Position numbers and translations under genes: made by a program
Assembly (NCBI RefSeq): GCF_000758545.1
Contig: NZ_CP009279.1
Span: forward strand, 4,960,001-5,024,000
DNA length: 64,000 nt
Origin: Paenibacillus sp. FSL H7-0737
GTDB taxonomy: Bacteria; Bacillota; Bacilli; Paenibacillales; Paenibacillaceae
Direction of reading: 5' to 3'
Shown here: positions 42,205 through 52,400 of the stretch, piece by piece
Layout: every line of letters begins with the position of its first letter
Position numbering within the stretch: position 1 is the first letter of the stretch
The notes under the pieces: model-generated
Databases searched by the model: none
The model's input: the letters and a program-made list of their open reading frames with translations, nothing else
Told to the model about the DNA's origin: nothing

Positions 42205-42391
42205 CCTGTTATTCGAGTATTAATGAAAAAGACACAATTAATCACATTACAAATTAACTTTACTTAAATGCTTTGTAATGTTAAAATAATTTATAGTTGT
42301 AATGTAGTTTTACAGCATAATCTTTAGTATTATGAGAGACAGTATGGAAGAATATTCATTACACTTCTAATTAGAAAGGACGTATCTTCGC

Positions 42392-43402
42392 ATGAAGGTG
42401 AAGGTAACAATGCAAGATATCGCCGATCGATTGAATATATCGAAGAACTCTGTTTCTCAGGCTCTGTCCGGTAAAGACGGTGTGAGTGAGGAAACGAGAC
42501 AGTTAATTATCGATACTGCGAATGAAATGGGTTACACCTATTCGCGAGGGCGCAAAAGCACAGAAGAAGAAGCTGGAACCTTTGTCATTTTGGCATCAGA
42601 ATTTGCATTTTCCAAACGTAACTTTTTTGGAGAAATTTATTTGAGTATTGAGAAGGAAGCAGCGAAGCGAAATAAGCGTATGGTTATTCAATCTATTGAT
42701 CATCACGCTTCCGAACAATTGATTCTGCCTCCTATATTATTTGATCCTTCCGTAGAAGGAATCTTGATTCTGTCCCATATTACGACCCCATATATTCAAG
42801 CAGTGACGGGCACAGGGATTCCCACCGTATTAATTGATCACCATCACCCTGATCTTAAGGCCGATAGTATTCTCACCAATAATCGTTATGCCGCTTATAC
42901 AGCGGTGCAGTATTTAATTGAATTGGGACATACCCGTATTGGCTTTATCGGCAATATTCAATTCTCACCAAGCTATTACGAGCGTTTAGAAGGTTATCGC
43001 CTGGCTCTATACCAATCTGCCATTGAATACAACCCAAAATGGGTGTTCGATCGTGCCATTGAAGAAATGGATGATGTGTTCAACGCTGTACAAAAGTTGG
43101 ATAAGCAGCCTACGGCTTGGTTCTGTGTCAATGACGGCTTTGGGTTCTTGATCAATTCCGTGATGTACAAGCTTGGGTATCAGATCCCCCAAGATGTATC
43201 TATTGTGAGCTTTGATAATGGACAGTTATCGCGGATAACAACTCCTTTGACTACAACGATGGATGTAGATTTGTCTTACTTTGGACGAAAAGCTATAGAA
43301 CAACTCTTCTGGCGCATTGATCATCCCGAGGAGCCTTTTATAGAAGTTCTCCTTCCTACCCATCTGATCATTCGGGAATCCACACAACATCCAAATACAT
43401 AA
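42392..43402 (+). CDS. LacI-family transcriptional repressor
   Basis: 336 residues. The helix-turn-helix and hinge are MQDIADRLNISKNSVSQAL and GKDGVSEETRQLIIDTANEMGYTY (about 7-48). The effector domain has SILTNNRYAAYTAVQYLIELGHTRIGFIG and FDNGQLSRITTPLTTTMDVD, as expected. It is divergent from the mannoside operon and should repress it through the palindromes at 42109-42170, released by an unknown sugar or sugar phosphate. Confidence 0.93.
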   Translation: MKVKVTMQDIADRLNISKNSVSQALSGKDGVSEETRQLIIDTANEMGYTYSRGRKSTEEEAGTFVILASEFAFSKRNFFGEIYLSIEKEAAKRNKRMVIQSIDHHASEQLILPPILFDPSVEGILILSHITTPYIQAVTGTGIPTVLIDHHHPDLKADSILTNNRYAAYTAVQYLIELGHTRIGFIGNIQFSPSYYERLEGYRLALYQSAIEYNPKWVFDRAIEEMDDVFNAVQKLDKQPTAWFCVNDGFGFLINSVMYKLGYQIPQDVSIVSFDNGQLSRITTPLTTTMDVDLSYFGRKAIEQLFWRIDHPEEPFIEVLLPTHLIIRESTQHPNT

Positions 43403-43456
43403 TCAGTTCATATAGACAGGAATGTTGTATGGAGAATAAATACACGCGCATCACAA

Positions 43457-43504
43457 AAAGGGAGGGTCCCACGAGCCATGAAATGGCTGTGGAACTCTCC
43501 CTTT
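43457..43504. terminator. Bidirectional terminator between LacI and GH88 genes
   Basis: AAAGGGAG / CTCCCTTT outer arms with an inner CCAT-GAA-ATGG tip. On the minus strand it ends CTCCCTTTTTG, so it serves the long GH88 operon as well as the LacI gene. Confidence 0.8.
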
Positions 43505-43548
43505 ACTTTCAGATTAGGATGTATGTTGACGCTCGTTGTGGTCACTAC

Positions 43549-43573
43549 GTGAATGGACCGTTGTTCCATTCAC
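43549..43573 (-). terminator. Hairpin at the end of the GH88 gene
   Basis: Nine-base arms GTGAATGGA / TCCATTCAC with a seven-base loop, directly after the GH88 stop codon. It has no T-run and may protect the mRNA 3' end. Confidence 0.5.
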
Positions 43574-43577
43574 CCTA

Positions 43578-44693
43578 CTACCAATATCCTCGGATTCCGG
43601 TCTGCATGCGGATCAGCGCTTCCAAATAATAATAGTCTCCCCAAATCATATGGCCATCAGGCACACGTCCACCTCTGACATGATAGGAACCATGCTTTAG
43701 AAGCCCCTCCGCCTCCGGATTTCCGGATGTCGCATAATGTTCCGCTAAGGATTTCATGCTGCGGAGTAAGGCTGCTTCATAAATAGCACGATCCGGGTCA
43801 TCTGCGTCCAGAAGATCCAGCAGCTCCAAAAGACCGGAAGCCGCAATGGCTGAAGCCGAGCTGTCGCGAGGGGTACTCGCTTCCACCGGCACATCAAAAT
43901 CCCAATACGCCACATTATCCTCTGGAAGATGGCTGATAAAGTAATGAGCCAGACTTTTAGAAGTATTAAGAAAGTCTTCCTCTCGTGTATAACGATAAGC
44001 CAGGGCAAATCCGTATATTCCCCACGCTTGACCACGTGTCCAGGTCGATCCATCCTCATAGCCTTGATGTGTTCCTCCACGAATTGCACTTCCTGTAGCT
44101 GGATCAAAGTAAAAAGTATGATAAGAGGAAGCATCCCCACGCACAAGAAATTTCCGGCTCTTTAACGCATGTTCGAGTGCTATATCATAATAGCGATTGT
44201 CCCCCGTTTCCTCCGCAGCCCAGAACAGCAGAGGCAAATTCATCAAACAGTCAATAATGATACGTCCCGCATTCTCGGGGTCACTCTCTAAACCCCAGGC
44301 CTGGAGGATTCCAGCGTTTTCACGCCAGCGCTTGCATAGTGTATCCGCAGCCTGTAGACCGACAGCTCGGGCTTCTTCGCTGCCTGTTATTTTCCACTCT
44401 GCTACTGCAGTCAGTGAGTACAAAAAGCCAATATCATGATGGTCCAGGGCGATGTGATGATCCAGACGATGCTTAAAGTCTCCTAACCAAGAAGCTGCCG
44501 CCTCCTTATAGAATGAATCTTTGCTATATTCATAAGCAAGCCACATCATGCCAACATAGAACCCCTCTATCCAATCATCATTGTCTCCCCATTCGTATTG
44601 TTGCCCCTCAGCGATATGAGGCAGTTTGCCCGGATGGCCCGCGATATTACTCTCGATCTTGCGAATAGCATCCTCAATTGCCGTTGTCCACAT
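43578..44693 (-). CDS. Unsaturated glucuronyl hydrolase (GH88)
   Basis: 371 residues, cytoplasmic, hydrolysing the 4,5-unsaturated uronic acid left by polysaccharide lyases. DHHDIGFLYSL contains D87 and IIIDCLMNLPLLFWA contains D148, which line up with the two catalytic Asp of the Bacillus enzyme. GYEDGSTWTRGQAWGIYGFALAYR is the GH88-type substrate segment and distinguishes it from GH105. I use ATG 44693 (MWTTAIED); the longer frame extends into DUF2264. The start overlaps the end of the DUF2264 gene by about 20 bases. Confidence 0.9.
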   Translation of the reverse strand: MWTTAIEDAIRKIESNIAGHPGKLPHIAEGQQYEWGDNDDWIEGFYVGMMWLAYEYSKDSFYKEAAASWLGDFKHRLDHHIALDHHDIGFLYSLTAVAEWKITGSEEARAVGLQAADTLCKRWRENAGILQAWGLESDPENAGRIIIDCLMNLPLLFWAAEETGDNRYYDIALEHALKSRKFLVRGDASSYHTFYFDPATGSAIRGGTHQGYEDGSTWTRGQAWGIYGFALAYRYTREEDFLNTSKSLAHYFISHLPEDNVAYWDFDVPVEASTPRDSSASAIAASGLLELLDLLDADDPDRAIYEAALLRSMKSLAEHYATSGNPEAEGLLKHGSYHVRGGRVPDGHMIWGDYYYLEALIRMQTGIRGYW

Positions 44694-46548
44694 CTTTGTC
44701 TCTCCTTTCCGATAAATCAACCGTATGAAGTACTGCTTGGTTACGAGGATCGTAGATAACAATCCTTCCTTCCGACTGCCGCTGAATAATCGGCGGTGAT
44801 GACAGACTCTCCTGGTTCTCTGGGATATTCGTAGCTCCGAAGACTGCAGATATTAATACATGATCTCCCGGCTCCAATCTGGAGATCAAGCTCGGAAGAA
44901 ACGTCCGAGGCTTCAGCAGATTAGTATTCGGTTCGGGTAGCACGCATTCTCCCCGGTCAAAACCGCTTAGCATATGTATGGCACTGATTCCCCAAGGCAA
45001 TTGCACCGAGACAGCAGTGTTAGATACATGAATGGTTTCCCGATCACTGCGTGAGAAGCCAGCAGACTGGCCAATGGCAAATCCACCCTCCGCTACGTCT
45101 AGACACCGGGCGCTGTGAATGCTGTGAATGCGGACATGCCACAGACCCGCTGGAATAATCCATGTCTTCACATGTACATCGCTCCAGGGATGCCAGCGTG
45201 AATATACATAATTCTCTCCAATTTCCCACATCTCGCAGAATCTGCGTACCCGGTAATGTTCATCGCATTCACACAATGCTAATGTAGAGTCGTAAGCGCC
45301 TTGAACTAAGCCATAACCCGCCTTCGGCACACTGAATCCGAACAGCGTGGAGTAAGCAAACTTGGAATATTTAGCTGCGCTATGGGCCATATCAAAGTTA
45401 GCCATCTGACCAGAGGTATAGGCAATAACATGCTTATTTCCTTCTGGACGACTCACCAGCATACGCGCCTCTTGAAGCGGCAGTTGATCTTTCAATACAG
45501 GCAGTGGTTCTTCTTCCGCTTGCCAAAAAGGATGATCGTCCGGCAAGGCAAGAATAAGCATAGCTTTAAAGGCCCAATACGGTGATCCAGGGGCATTGTA
45601 GTTCTCCGTCATTACCAGATTCGGGTACGCATATCCGATACTTAGTAATCCGTCTATTCCCATAATAGGCTTCTCAAACCACCAACGAAAATGACGCATT
45701 ATAATTCCTTTGAGAACGCCATATGAAAAAGGAAGGACCTCGGCATACACCAGCGCACTCCAGAAAGAGACCTGCGCAAAACGATAGGTCAGACTACGTC
45801 CGAAAGGAATCGCACTTCCGTCCTCAGCAAACCAATACATAAAATCTTTGGCAAATTGTGCGGATCTTTCCCGGTAAACTGCAGCCCTCTGAGGATCATC
45901 ATCCGCCATCAATTTAGCATATATCAGCGTATAATAATGCATAGCAAAAGCAATATAATAGTCTCTCTGATCGGTCAGCCCATCGGAATACCAGCCATCA
46001 CTCAAGTAGTAGGTATCTATCTTCTCCAAATAATGATTCATTATCTCTTGATCGTAGGGCAATCCGACTTTCTTAAAGCCCACATTCACAAGAACCGTGA
46101 ACATCAGCCAGTTATTCGGGTTCGAACGATCCACATGATTGATCTGGTTCAACCAGTTATATACCTGCATTTTCTGAACATCACTCAGCGGCTCCCACAG
46201 CTTATGCGGCGCAAGAGCAAGCCCCAGTCCCAGCACAGCCTGTTCCACCATACGCTGGTCTTTGGTTGAGAATTCACCCCAGTATTCTTCATGTTCAGGG
46301 TCAGTCCCATTGACGATCCCCTCGAGGAACTTCGGCCAAAGCGCACTCTCCCCTCCCCCGCTGGCATGGGGAACAAGCCCCCATAACGGACGAGCGAAGG
46401 CTTCCATAAGCGCGGTAGCTTCATTGTATATTGATCCTGTAGCTCCCATATCGATTCCTGCACATCCAGAAGTAAATCGACTCTCCAGCGGAGCATATAG
46501 GTCATTTAAGAACATTTGTAATTCATTTTTAGTACCCTTCAGTTCCAC
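44674..46548 (-). CDS. DUF2264-family protein
   Basis: 624 residues, cytoplasmic. The N-terminal alpha/alpha-barrel-like part has LMEAFARPLWGLVPHASGGG and NNWLMFTVLVNVGFKKVGLP, and the C-terminal third is beta-rich. The family is commonly next to GH88/GH105 genes in sugar-degradation loci but has no established activity. GTG start behind GGAGGAA. It lies between the YesN-type regulator and GH88 and overlaps GH88, so it probably helps process the same uronic-acid oligosaccharide. Confidence 0.85.
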   Translation of the reverse strand: MELKGTKNELQMFLNDLYAPLESRFTSGCAGIDMGATGSIYNEATALMEAFARPLWGLVPHASGGGESALWPKFLEGIVNGTDPEHEEYWGEFSTKDQRMVEQAVLGLGLALAPHKLWEPLSDVQKMQVYNWLNQINHVDRSNPNNWLMFTVLVNVGFKKVGLPYDQEIMNHYLEKIDTYYLSDGWYSDGLTDQRDYYIAFAMHYYTLIYAKLMADDDPQRAAVYRERSAQFAKDFMYWFAEDGSAIPFGRSLTYRFAQVSFWSALVYAEVLPFSYGVLKGIIMRHFRWWFEKPIMGIDGLLSIGYAYPNLVMTENYNAPGSPYWAFKAMLILALPDDHPFWQAEEEPLPVLKDQLPLQEARMLVSRPEGNKHVIAYTSGQMANFDMAHSAAKYSKFAYSTLFGFSVPKAGYGLVQGAYDSTLALCECDEHYRVRRFCEMWEIGENYVYSRWHPWSDVHVKTWIIPAGLWHVRIHSIHSARCLDVAEGGFAIGQSAGFSRSDRETIHVSNTAVSVQLPWGISAIHMLSGFDRGECVLPEPNTNLLKPRTFLPSLISRLEPGDHVLISAVFGATNIPENQESLSSPPIIQRQSEGRIVIYDPRNQAVLHTVDLSERRDKDVDNGN

Positions 46549-46572
46549 AGTAATGGTTCCTCCAATCCAAAC

Positions 46573-48171
46573 TTAATGCCAAGCCGCATATTCACTGGGC
46601 CTCATGCCCATTTCCCGTTTAAACAGCTTGATAAAATAACTTTTGTTGGCATATCCCAGATACTCGGAGATCTCTTCCACAGTCTTTCCAGACTGATTAA
46701 GCAGCTCTTTTGCCTTCTGGAGCTTTAGCATGTTTACGTATTCGATGAAATTCTGGTTTGTTTCCCGTTTGAACAAGCGGCTGAAATAGCTGGCATTCAA
46801 GTTCAGGCGTCCAGCCATGTCCTCCAGCGTTATTTTCTCCGTTACATGACTGATCACGAACTGCTGGGCTTTAATAACCTCGCTCCGTTTGGACTTAATA
46901 GAGAATATACTTATTTTCCGCGCTAATTCTTCCAAGTACTGAACTAACCACTCTTCCAAATGCTCGAGGGTATCAATGTCACTCACCACGCTAAACAGCT
47001 TTTCTTCCGCCATAGGCAATGGAGACTGCAGCAGCTGTTTCGTCTTCAATTGCAAGTCCATCAGCAACCGGAGAACACATTCCTTAACTTCATTTGGATG
47101 AAACTTTTGCGTTGCCACCCATTCTCGCCATTCCTTTACATGAACACGAAGCTCTGTTTCCCTATTCAGGGCAATATCATCATTAATAACAGCGTACAGA
47201 CTTCCATATTCGGCATAAATATCATCCCGCGAAAAGCTAATCTCTTCAAAACGATGGATGCCCGCTGCTGGAAAATAAAACCGCTGGATCTTCTCCTTTA
47301 ACATCCGCTGCAGTGTTCCGCGAATTTCCTCAGGACTGCGTGCCTCAGCACCAAATATGCAGGAGACAGACAGCTTGAGATATTTCTGTACCGCAGAGGC
47401 TGCATTTTGAATGGAATGATAGATCGCTTGGTGGTCTCTGGAAGACTGGTCGCTGCAGAAAAGAATAACAATCTCCTTATGGCTGTATCTCGAAATAAAT
47501 AAACTGTGATCAGCCTCAAGCACTTCCTGCATAATATTCTCGACGGCAAAAGAAATCGTATATTCACTCATACGGCGCACCCGTGAGGCTTCCTCTGGAC
47601 GGTCAATCACTATAAGCATTGGAATGTAGGTCTTGGCATGGATCATAATTCCGTTTGACCGGGCTTGCTCGATCCAAGCTACCTTGTCCCAAGATTGGTA
47701 TAACGTATCTTTTAGAAACTTTTCTTTTAGCGCAGCACGGTTTTGTGATTGCTTTTGCTTATATACCTGCATCTCGGTATGCTGCTGCCTGTTCAGACCC
47801 ACTTCCTTCACAAGTGTTCTGAGTGCATGTTCCAGCTGCTCGATATTCAGTGATTCTTTTAAAATATATTCTCCTACGTTTAATTTCAGCGCCTGCTGAG
47901 CGTATTTGAACTCGTTGTGGCAGGACAGAATAATCGCACGAATTCCGGGCTTCATCGCTCTGAATTTCTCAAGCATCTCCAGTCCGTTCATCTTAGGCAT
48001 GCCAATATCGGTGATAATCAGATCCGGTGGATTCTGCCGTGCTTTTTCCCAAGCCTCAAGACCGCTATAATAACATCCGGTGAGTTCAATCCCGAGCTCA
48101 CTCCATGACACGGCCTGCGACAAATAACGGATAACCGGATAGTCATCATCCACCAAAATTGCCGTCAGCAT
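46573..48171 (-). CDS. YesN-type response regulator, AraC output domain
   Basis: 532 residues. The receiver begins MLTAILVDDDYPVIRYLSQ, with D55 in LIITDIGMPKMNGLEML and the switch region LNVGEYILKESLNIEQLEHAL. The AraC-type end has ITLEDMAGRLNLNASYFSRLF and FKREMGMRPSEYAAWH. It overlaps the kinase gene by 26 bases. It likely activates the promoter upstream of the permease at 53300. Confidence 0.92.
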   Translation of the reverse strand: MLTAILVDDDYPVIRYLSQAVSWSELGIELTGCYYSGLEAWEKARQNPPDLIITDIGMPKMNGLEMLEKFRAMKPGIRAIILSCHNEFKYAQQALKLNVGEYILKESLNIEQLEHALRTLVKEVGLNRQQHTEMQVYKQKQSQNRAALKEKFLKDTLYQSWDKVAWIEQARSNGIMIHAKTYIPMLIVIDRPEEASRVRRMSEYTISFAVENIMQEVLEADHSLFISRYSHKEIVILFCSDQSSRDHQAIYHSIQNAASAVQKYLKLSVSCIFGAEARSPEEIRGTLQRMLKEKIQRFYFPAAGIHRFEEISFSRDDIYAEYGSLYAVINDDIALNRETELRVHVKEWREWVATQKFHPNEVKECVLRLLMDLQLKTKQLLQSPLPMAEEKLFSVVSDIDTLEHLEEWLVQYLEELARKISIFSIKSKRSEVIKAQQFVISHVTEKITLEDMAGRLNLNASYFSRLFKRETNQNFIEYVNMLKLQKAKELLNQSGKTVEEISEYLGYANKSYFIKLFKREMGMRPSEYAAWH

Positions 48172-49945
48172 TCTCTATACCCACCTTTCCGTAGTTCAGT
48201 GGAAACTCCAAACAAATCTCCGTACCCACATCAGGTTCGCTTGATATATTCAACTTAAATGAAGCACCATAAATCATACTGAGGCGTTGGGCCACATTAC
48301 GTAAGCCTATGCCGGAGAATCCTTTTCTGTCCTCTTCTGCAATTTGCTCACTACTGTATGCGGTTTCACGAAGTCTTTTTAAATTCTCCTGTGACATTCC
48401 GATACCATTATCCTTAATGGTGATAACCAAGGTTCCTGTAGTTGCAATAATACGAGCTTCAATAAAGATCTCACCACCAAACTGCTCAAAACCATGGATG
48501 ATGGCATTTTCGATCATAGGCTGAATCATAAACCGAGGCACCAGTGCTTCAGCAGTTCCGTCTGCTAAATTCATTTCCAGCCTGACCTGATTGGCATGAC
48601 GAAAATTCATCAAAGTCACATAATGAGATATCGTATCTGTCTCCTCACGAAGCGGGATAAACTCATTGTCTCTGTTAAAGGTCATACGGAGCAAAGACGA
48701 CAACGAACCAATCAACTCGGCGTTCTCCTTGTCTCCTTGCATCAGAATATTTAACCGGATCGAATTCAACAGATTAAACATAAAGTGCGGATTGATCTGT
48801 GCCTGCAGCATTTCCAGTTCAGCTTTTCTCTTTCCTGTTTGCTCATAGGTGATTTGTTCAATCATGGACTCGATTCGATCTAGCATTTGGTCGATGGTAC
48901 GGGCCAGTTGAGCCGCCTCATTATTCCCACGGATTAACGAACGTTCATCCAGTTGACCACGACCTATTCGCTTTACAAAAGCACTTAATTTCACGATGGG
49001 CTGAGTCAGCTTAGAGATTAGAACGGTTAAGAGAACGGAAAAGAAGGTAAAGAATAGAATTTGCACGGCTAAGCTGATAAATAAAATCTGTTTATTCTTT
49101 GACAATGCCGCCTTCATAGGGATAATGCTCACCATCTGCCATCTGTTGCTGCTCAGCTCCTGGTCAACATACAAAAATTTCTCCCCACTGATCTCGACAG
49201 TATCAAGCCGACCTTCCTTTTTCCACCACGTCATTGTTTCACCAATTCGGGCTGGATCAGAATGTGAGACTACAGTTCCCTTGTCATCCAAAAGCATCAT
49301 CTCTTTGCCATTGTCATTGTTCAGATAAGGGCGGAGTTTACGCTCATTGATGTTGATAATCATATATCCGATCGTGCTGCTGGAGGTCGATTGTATAGGT
49401 CTCGCAATAGTTACCCAATTGGCTGAGCCCTTATCAGAATAGTTGTAGTAGGTGTCGTGCTCCGCTCTCCAGAAAGTCGAAATCGGCTGAGTTTGTTTCA
49501 ATAGTGACATCCAACGCTCGCTATAAAAGGTTTTCGGATTAAAGTCGCTATAAGGATAACTCGTATAAATAAATCCATTCTTACCGATCAGCGTCACTTT
49601 CAAATACTCTGAAAGAACGAACATATCATCCAGCATCCGCGACATACGGTTATACTGGATGATCTCTTTCGCTGAATGGAGCGACTCTGGAACAGCAGAC
49701 ATCATCTGCCTGATTTCGCTGTTCTGAAGCACAAAATTGGACTGCTCGAGCGTTTGTTCAAAAATGGCATTCATATTGGCACTGGACGCATTGAGAGATT
49801 CTCTTGCGCTGCCAACGGCCTTCTCCAGAATCAGATCCCGGGTTAAATAATCTGTAACCATGTAAATGCAGACTAGCGGGATAAGTACGCAAATCATTGA
49901 AGACCAGACAAGTTTCATTCGAAGTGATTGATGCTTTCTAAACAC
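48146..49945 (-). CDS. YesM-type sensor histidine kinase
   Basis: 599 residues: first membrane helix about 12-30, extracellular dCache-like region, second helix about 288-310, HAMP, His motif QINPHFMFNLLNSIR (H387) and HATPase ending with GFSGIGLRNVAQRL. GTG start with a weak purine-rich site. It sits inside the sugar operon rather than divergent from it, between the lipoprotein and its response regulator. Confidence 0.92.
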   Translation of the reverse strand: MFRKHQSLRMKLVWSSMICVLIPLVCIYMVTDYLTRDLILEKAVGSARESLNASSANMNAIFEQTLEQSNFVLQNSEIRQMMSAVPESLHSAKEIIQYNRMSRMLDDMFVLSEYLKVTLIGKNGFIYTSYPYSDFNPKTFYSERWMSLLKQTQPISTFWRAEHDTYYNYSDKGSANWVTIARPIQSTSSSTIGYMIININERKLRPYLNNDNGKEMMLLDDKGTVVSHSDPARIGETMTWWKKEGRLDTVEISGEKFLYVDQELSSNRWQMVSIIPMKAALSKNKQILFISLAVQILFFTFFSVLLTVLISKLTQPIVKLSAFVKRIGRGQLDERSLIRGNNEAAQLARTIDQMLDRIESMIEQITYEQTGKRKAELEMLQAQINPHFMFNLLNSIRLNILMQGDKENAELIGSLSSLLRMTFNRDNEFIPLREETDTISHYVTLMNFRHANQVRLEMNLADGTAEALVPRFMIQPMIENAIIHGFEQFGGEIFIEARIIATTGTLVITIKDNGIGMSQENLKRLRETAYSSEQIAEEDRKGFSGIGLRNVAQRLSMIYGASFKLNISSEPDVGTEICLEFPLNYGKVGIENADGNFGG

Positions 49946-50050
49946 GGATGACAGGCCCCATATCTGTTTTAAATTTGGAGCAGGAGGCAGAAATGCTTTC
50001 CTGCCCCCACATTATAAGCCCCCTTGGGGAAGCGTACAATCAGTCTCCGC

Positions 50051-51415
50051 CTACTTTCCGCTGTTGTTCTGAACGACTTCCGAAATTTTCTTATCGATAT
50101 TGGCAACTGTGACATCCAGATCCTGTTGGCCAAGGAGATACATTTCCGCTTCTGGAATAACGTTGTTCTTAGCTTCATCCGCATATTTAGCCGGAACTTG
50201 CGTCGCACCAGGTGCCGAATTCTCCATCGTATATTTCAGGGAATCAACATCAATCATAGATGGATCCTTAGAACCACTCACAATCGTATCCACCAATTTG
50301 TTCGTATCCGATTTCGCCCAGCCAGAGAAGACACGTCCGCCAATTTCCAGTCCTTCTGAGGTATACCAGCGTACAAAGGTGTAAGCAGCTTCCTTATGCT
50401 TGGATTTAGCAGCGATCCCCATATAGGTTGGCTGAACAGGTGAGTAATGTTTGCTCTCACTATCCAGTCGAGGGATCGGCGCAAACGCGGTAACGAAGGT
50501 TGCTGGAATGGCATCCGTACCACCCGATTCCGCAACCATCCAGTCACCCATCGGAAGCATCGCTGCTAAACCATTAAAATACTGATTCCGGTAGGCAAGC
50601 TTCTGCGAAATAATATCCTCGTAAGGAGTAGCACTCTTATCTTCGTACATCATTTTCTTCATCATCTGCAGATTAGCCTTAAATTGCGGGTCCAGAGCAT
50701 TGGAGGTTCCGTCAGATTTTAGAAAAGTATTATCCTTAGGTTTACTCATCAGCTGGAGTTGGAAATAATCTGGCCAATTGTGCAGATATGCGCCAAAACG
50801 CTTCGTTGCGCCCTCACCCTTGGTCAATTTCTTGGCATACTCTTCGAAATCCGCCCAAGTCCAGTCGGTCGGTACCGGCAGACCAGCCTCATCTAGCATT
50901 TCTTTGTTAAGAAGCACGAACCAGCGCTGCATAGATGACGGTAACGCATAGACTTTGCCATTGACCGTAGTGTCCACTAGATATTCATCGGAGAGCTTAT
51001 ACCCTTCTTTCTGAATATATTCGTCCATCGGTGCTAACACACCGATATCTGCTCGCTGCGAATAGTTGGTATACGGCAGTTCGACAATATCCAGCGGGTC
51101 ACTTGCAGCGGCCATCAAATCCAGTTTCTGCATAGAGGCTACTGAATCGCCTTTTTCATTCAGTAGATCCACTTCTACATGAATGTCGGGATGCGCCTTC
51201 TCAAACTCTGCGATAATCGTACTCCACTTCGCTTTGGCTTCCGTCTGCCAGGTACTCAGCTTCAACGTAACCTTCTCTGCTGCAGGCTCCTTATTTCCAC
51301 CAGCATCAGGCGCATCTGTTGCTCCTGCATTATTTGTTTTCGCATTTCCACCGCAAGCGGCCAATGACAACGCCATAGATGTGATCATAAGCACGGATAA
51401 TAATTTCTTTTTCAT
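50051..51415 (-). CDS. Extracellular sugar-binding lipoprotein (GH88 locus)
   Basis: About 454 residues from ATG 51415 (MKKKLLSVLMI), with AGGAGGG upstream. Lipobox LAAC (Cys about residue 20), then a Gly/Asn/Ala linker, then KLSTWQTEAKAKWSTIIAEFEKAHPD, the standard fold entry. It belongs with the permeases at 51555-53300. The gene order permease, permease, lipoprotein is the reverse of the other two loci in this window. Confidence 0.9.
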   Translation of the reverse strand: MKKKLLSVLMITSMALSLAACGGNAKTNNAGATDAPDAGGNKEPAAEKVTLKLSTWQTEAKAKWSTIIAEFEKAHPDIHVEVDLLNEKGDSVASMQKLDLMAAASDPLDIVELPYTNYSQRADIGVLAPMDEYIQKEGYKLSDEYLVDTTVNGKVYALPSSMQRWFVLLNKEMLDEAGLPVPTDWTWADFEEYAKKLTKGEGATKRFGAYLHNWPDYFQLQLMSKPKDNTFLKSDGTSNALDPQFKANLQMMKKMMYEDKSATPYEDIISQKLAYRNQYFNGLAAMLPMGDWMVAESGGTDAIPATFVTAFAPIPRLDSESKHYSPVQPTYMGIAAKSKHKEAAYTFVRWYTSEGLEIGGRVFSGWAKSDTNKLVDTIVSGSKDPSMIDVDSLKYTMENSAPGATQVPAKYADEAKNNVIPEAEMYLLGQQDLDVTVANIDKKISEVVQNNSGK

Positions 51416-51554
51416 ATAGACCCTCCTATAAATGTGTTGGGTATACCTCGCTTTACAGCCAAAGCTATGTAACTGCTTACAAGAACATCCTAACATGCAG
51501 GATAGACGAGGAAAGTTCTCATATTCTACCGAAGAGAAACTATTTTGACTTTTA

Positions 51555-52379
51555 TTATCCTTTCACGCCTCCGAGGGCAATTCCCTCAATAACCTGCTTC
51601 TGACCGAGAGCAAAAATAATCAGCAGTGGCAGAATTGCAGATACCGCACCAGCCATCATGAGGGAATAAACATCCCCGTATTGGTCCCCAAACAACCGAA
51701 TACCTAACTGAATAGTAAACAGCTCTTTAGATTTCAAAAAAATGAGTGGATACTGATAGTCGTTCCAGGTCCAGATAAAACGCAGAATAGCATAAGTAGC
51801 TACAGCGGGACGGATCAGCGGAAATGCAATTTGTAGAAAAGAACGAAAATGACCTGCTCCATCCATCCGCGCCGATTCAAGATACTCGTTGTTTACCCCC
51901 ATAAAAAATTGCTTGAGCATAAACGCACCGATAATACTAAAGCTGTTAATTAAGATCAATCCTAAATGCGTATCAATCAGATTCAGCCAGTTAAATAGTA
52001 GAAACTGTGGAACCAGCGAAGCCTGCGGAGGAACCATGTAAAGGGCCAATACAACTACAAACATCGCATCTCTACCCGGAAAACGCAGCTTGGAGAACCC
52101 ATAAGCAGCCAGTGCGCATATCAGCACATTAATTATAGTCGTTGCCAGCGTAATATAAATGGAATTTCCGTAATAACGAGCGAAATCACCTGACCAAACC
52201 TGTTTATAATTCTCAATGAGGTTCCACTGCTGCGGCAGCCATTGTATCGGAAAATCAAACACATCTTTCTCCAGTTTAAAGGAAGTGGATAACATCCATA
52301 GAAACGGTAAAAGAAATGCGATACCTAGCAGTCCCATTGCGATTGTCCAGAAGGTTCTGGATAGAAGCTCTTTTCTCAC
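51555..52379 (-). CDS. Sugar ABC transporter permease, MalG type
   Basis: 274 residues, six hydrophobic segments. EAA loop ESARMDGAGHFRSFLQIAFP and C-terminal QKQVIEGIALGGVKG. GTG start behind AAAGGAG. It is separated from the MalF gene by 21 bases and from the lipoprotein gene by 139 bases, in which I see no strong hairpin. Confidence 0.9.
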   Translation of the reverse strand: MRKELLSRTFWTIAMGLLGIAFLLPFLWMLSTSFKLEKDVFDFPIQWLPQQWNLIENYKQVWSGDFARYYGNSIYITLATTIINVLICALAAYGFSKLRFPGRDAMFVVVLALYMVPPQASLVPQFLLFNWLNLIDTHLGLILINSFSIIGAFMLKQFFMGVNNEYLESARMDGAGHFRSFLQIAFPLIRPAVATYAILRFIWTWNDYQYPLIFLKSKELFTIQLGIRLFGDQYGDVYSLMMAGAVSAILPLLIIFALGQKQVIEGIALGGVKG

Positions 52380-52400
52380 TGTAATTTCTCCTTTCTGCCT

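Noticed and set aside
44694-44762. Longer N-terminus for GH88
   Set aside because: It overlaps DUF2264 further, and the family starts near MWTTAIED, which puts the catalytic Asp residues at the expected positions.
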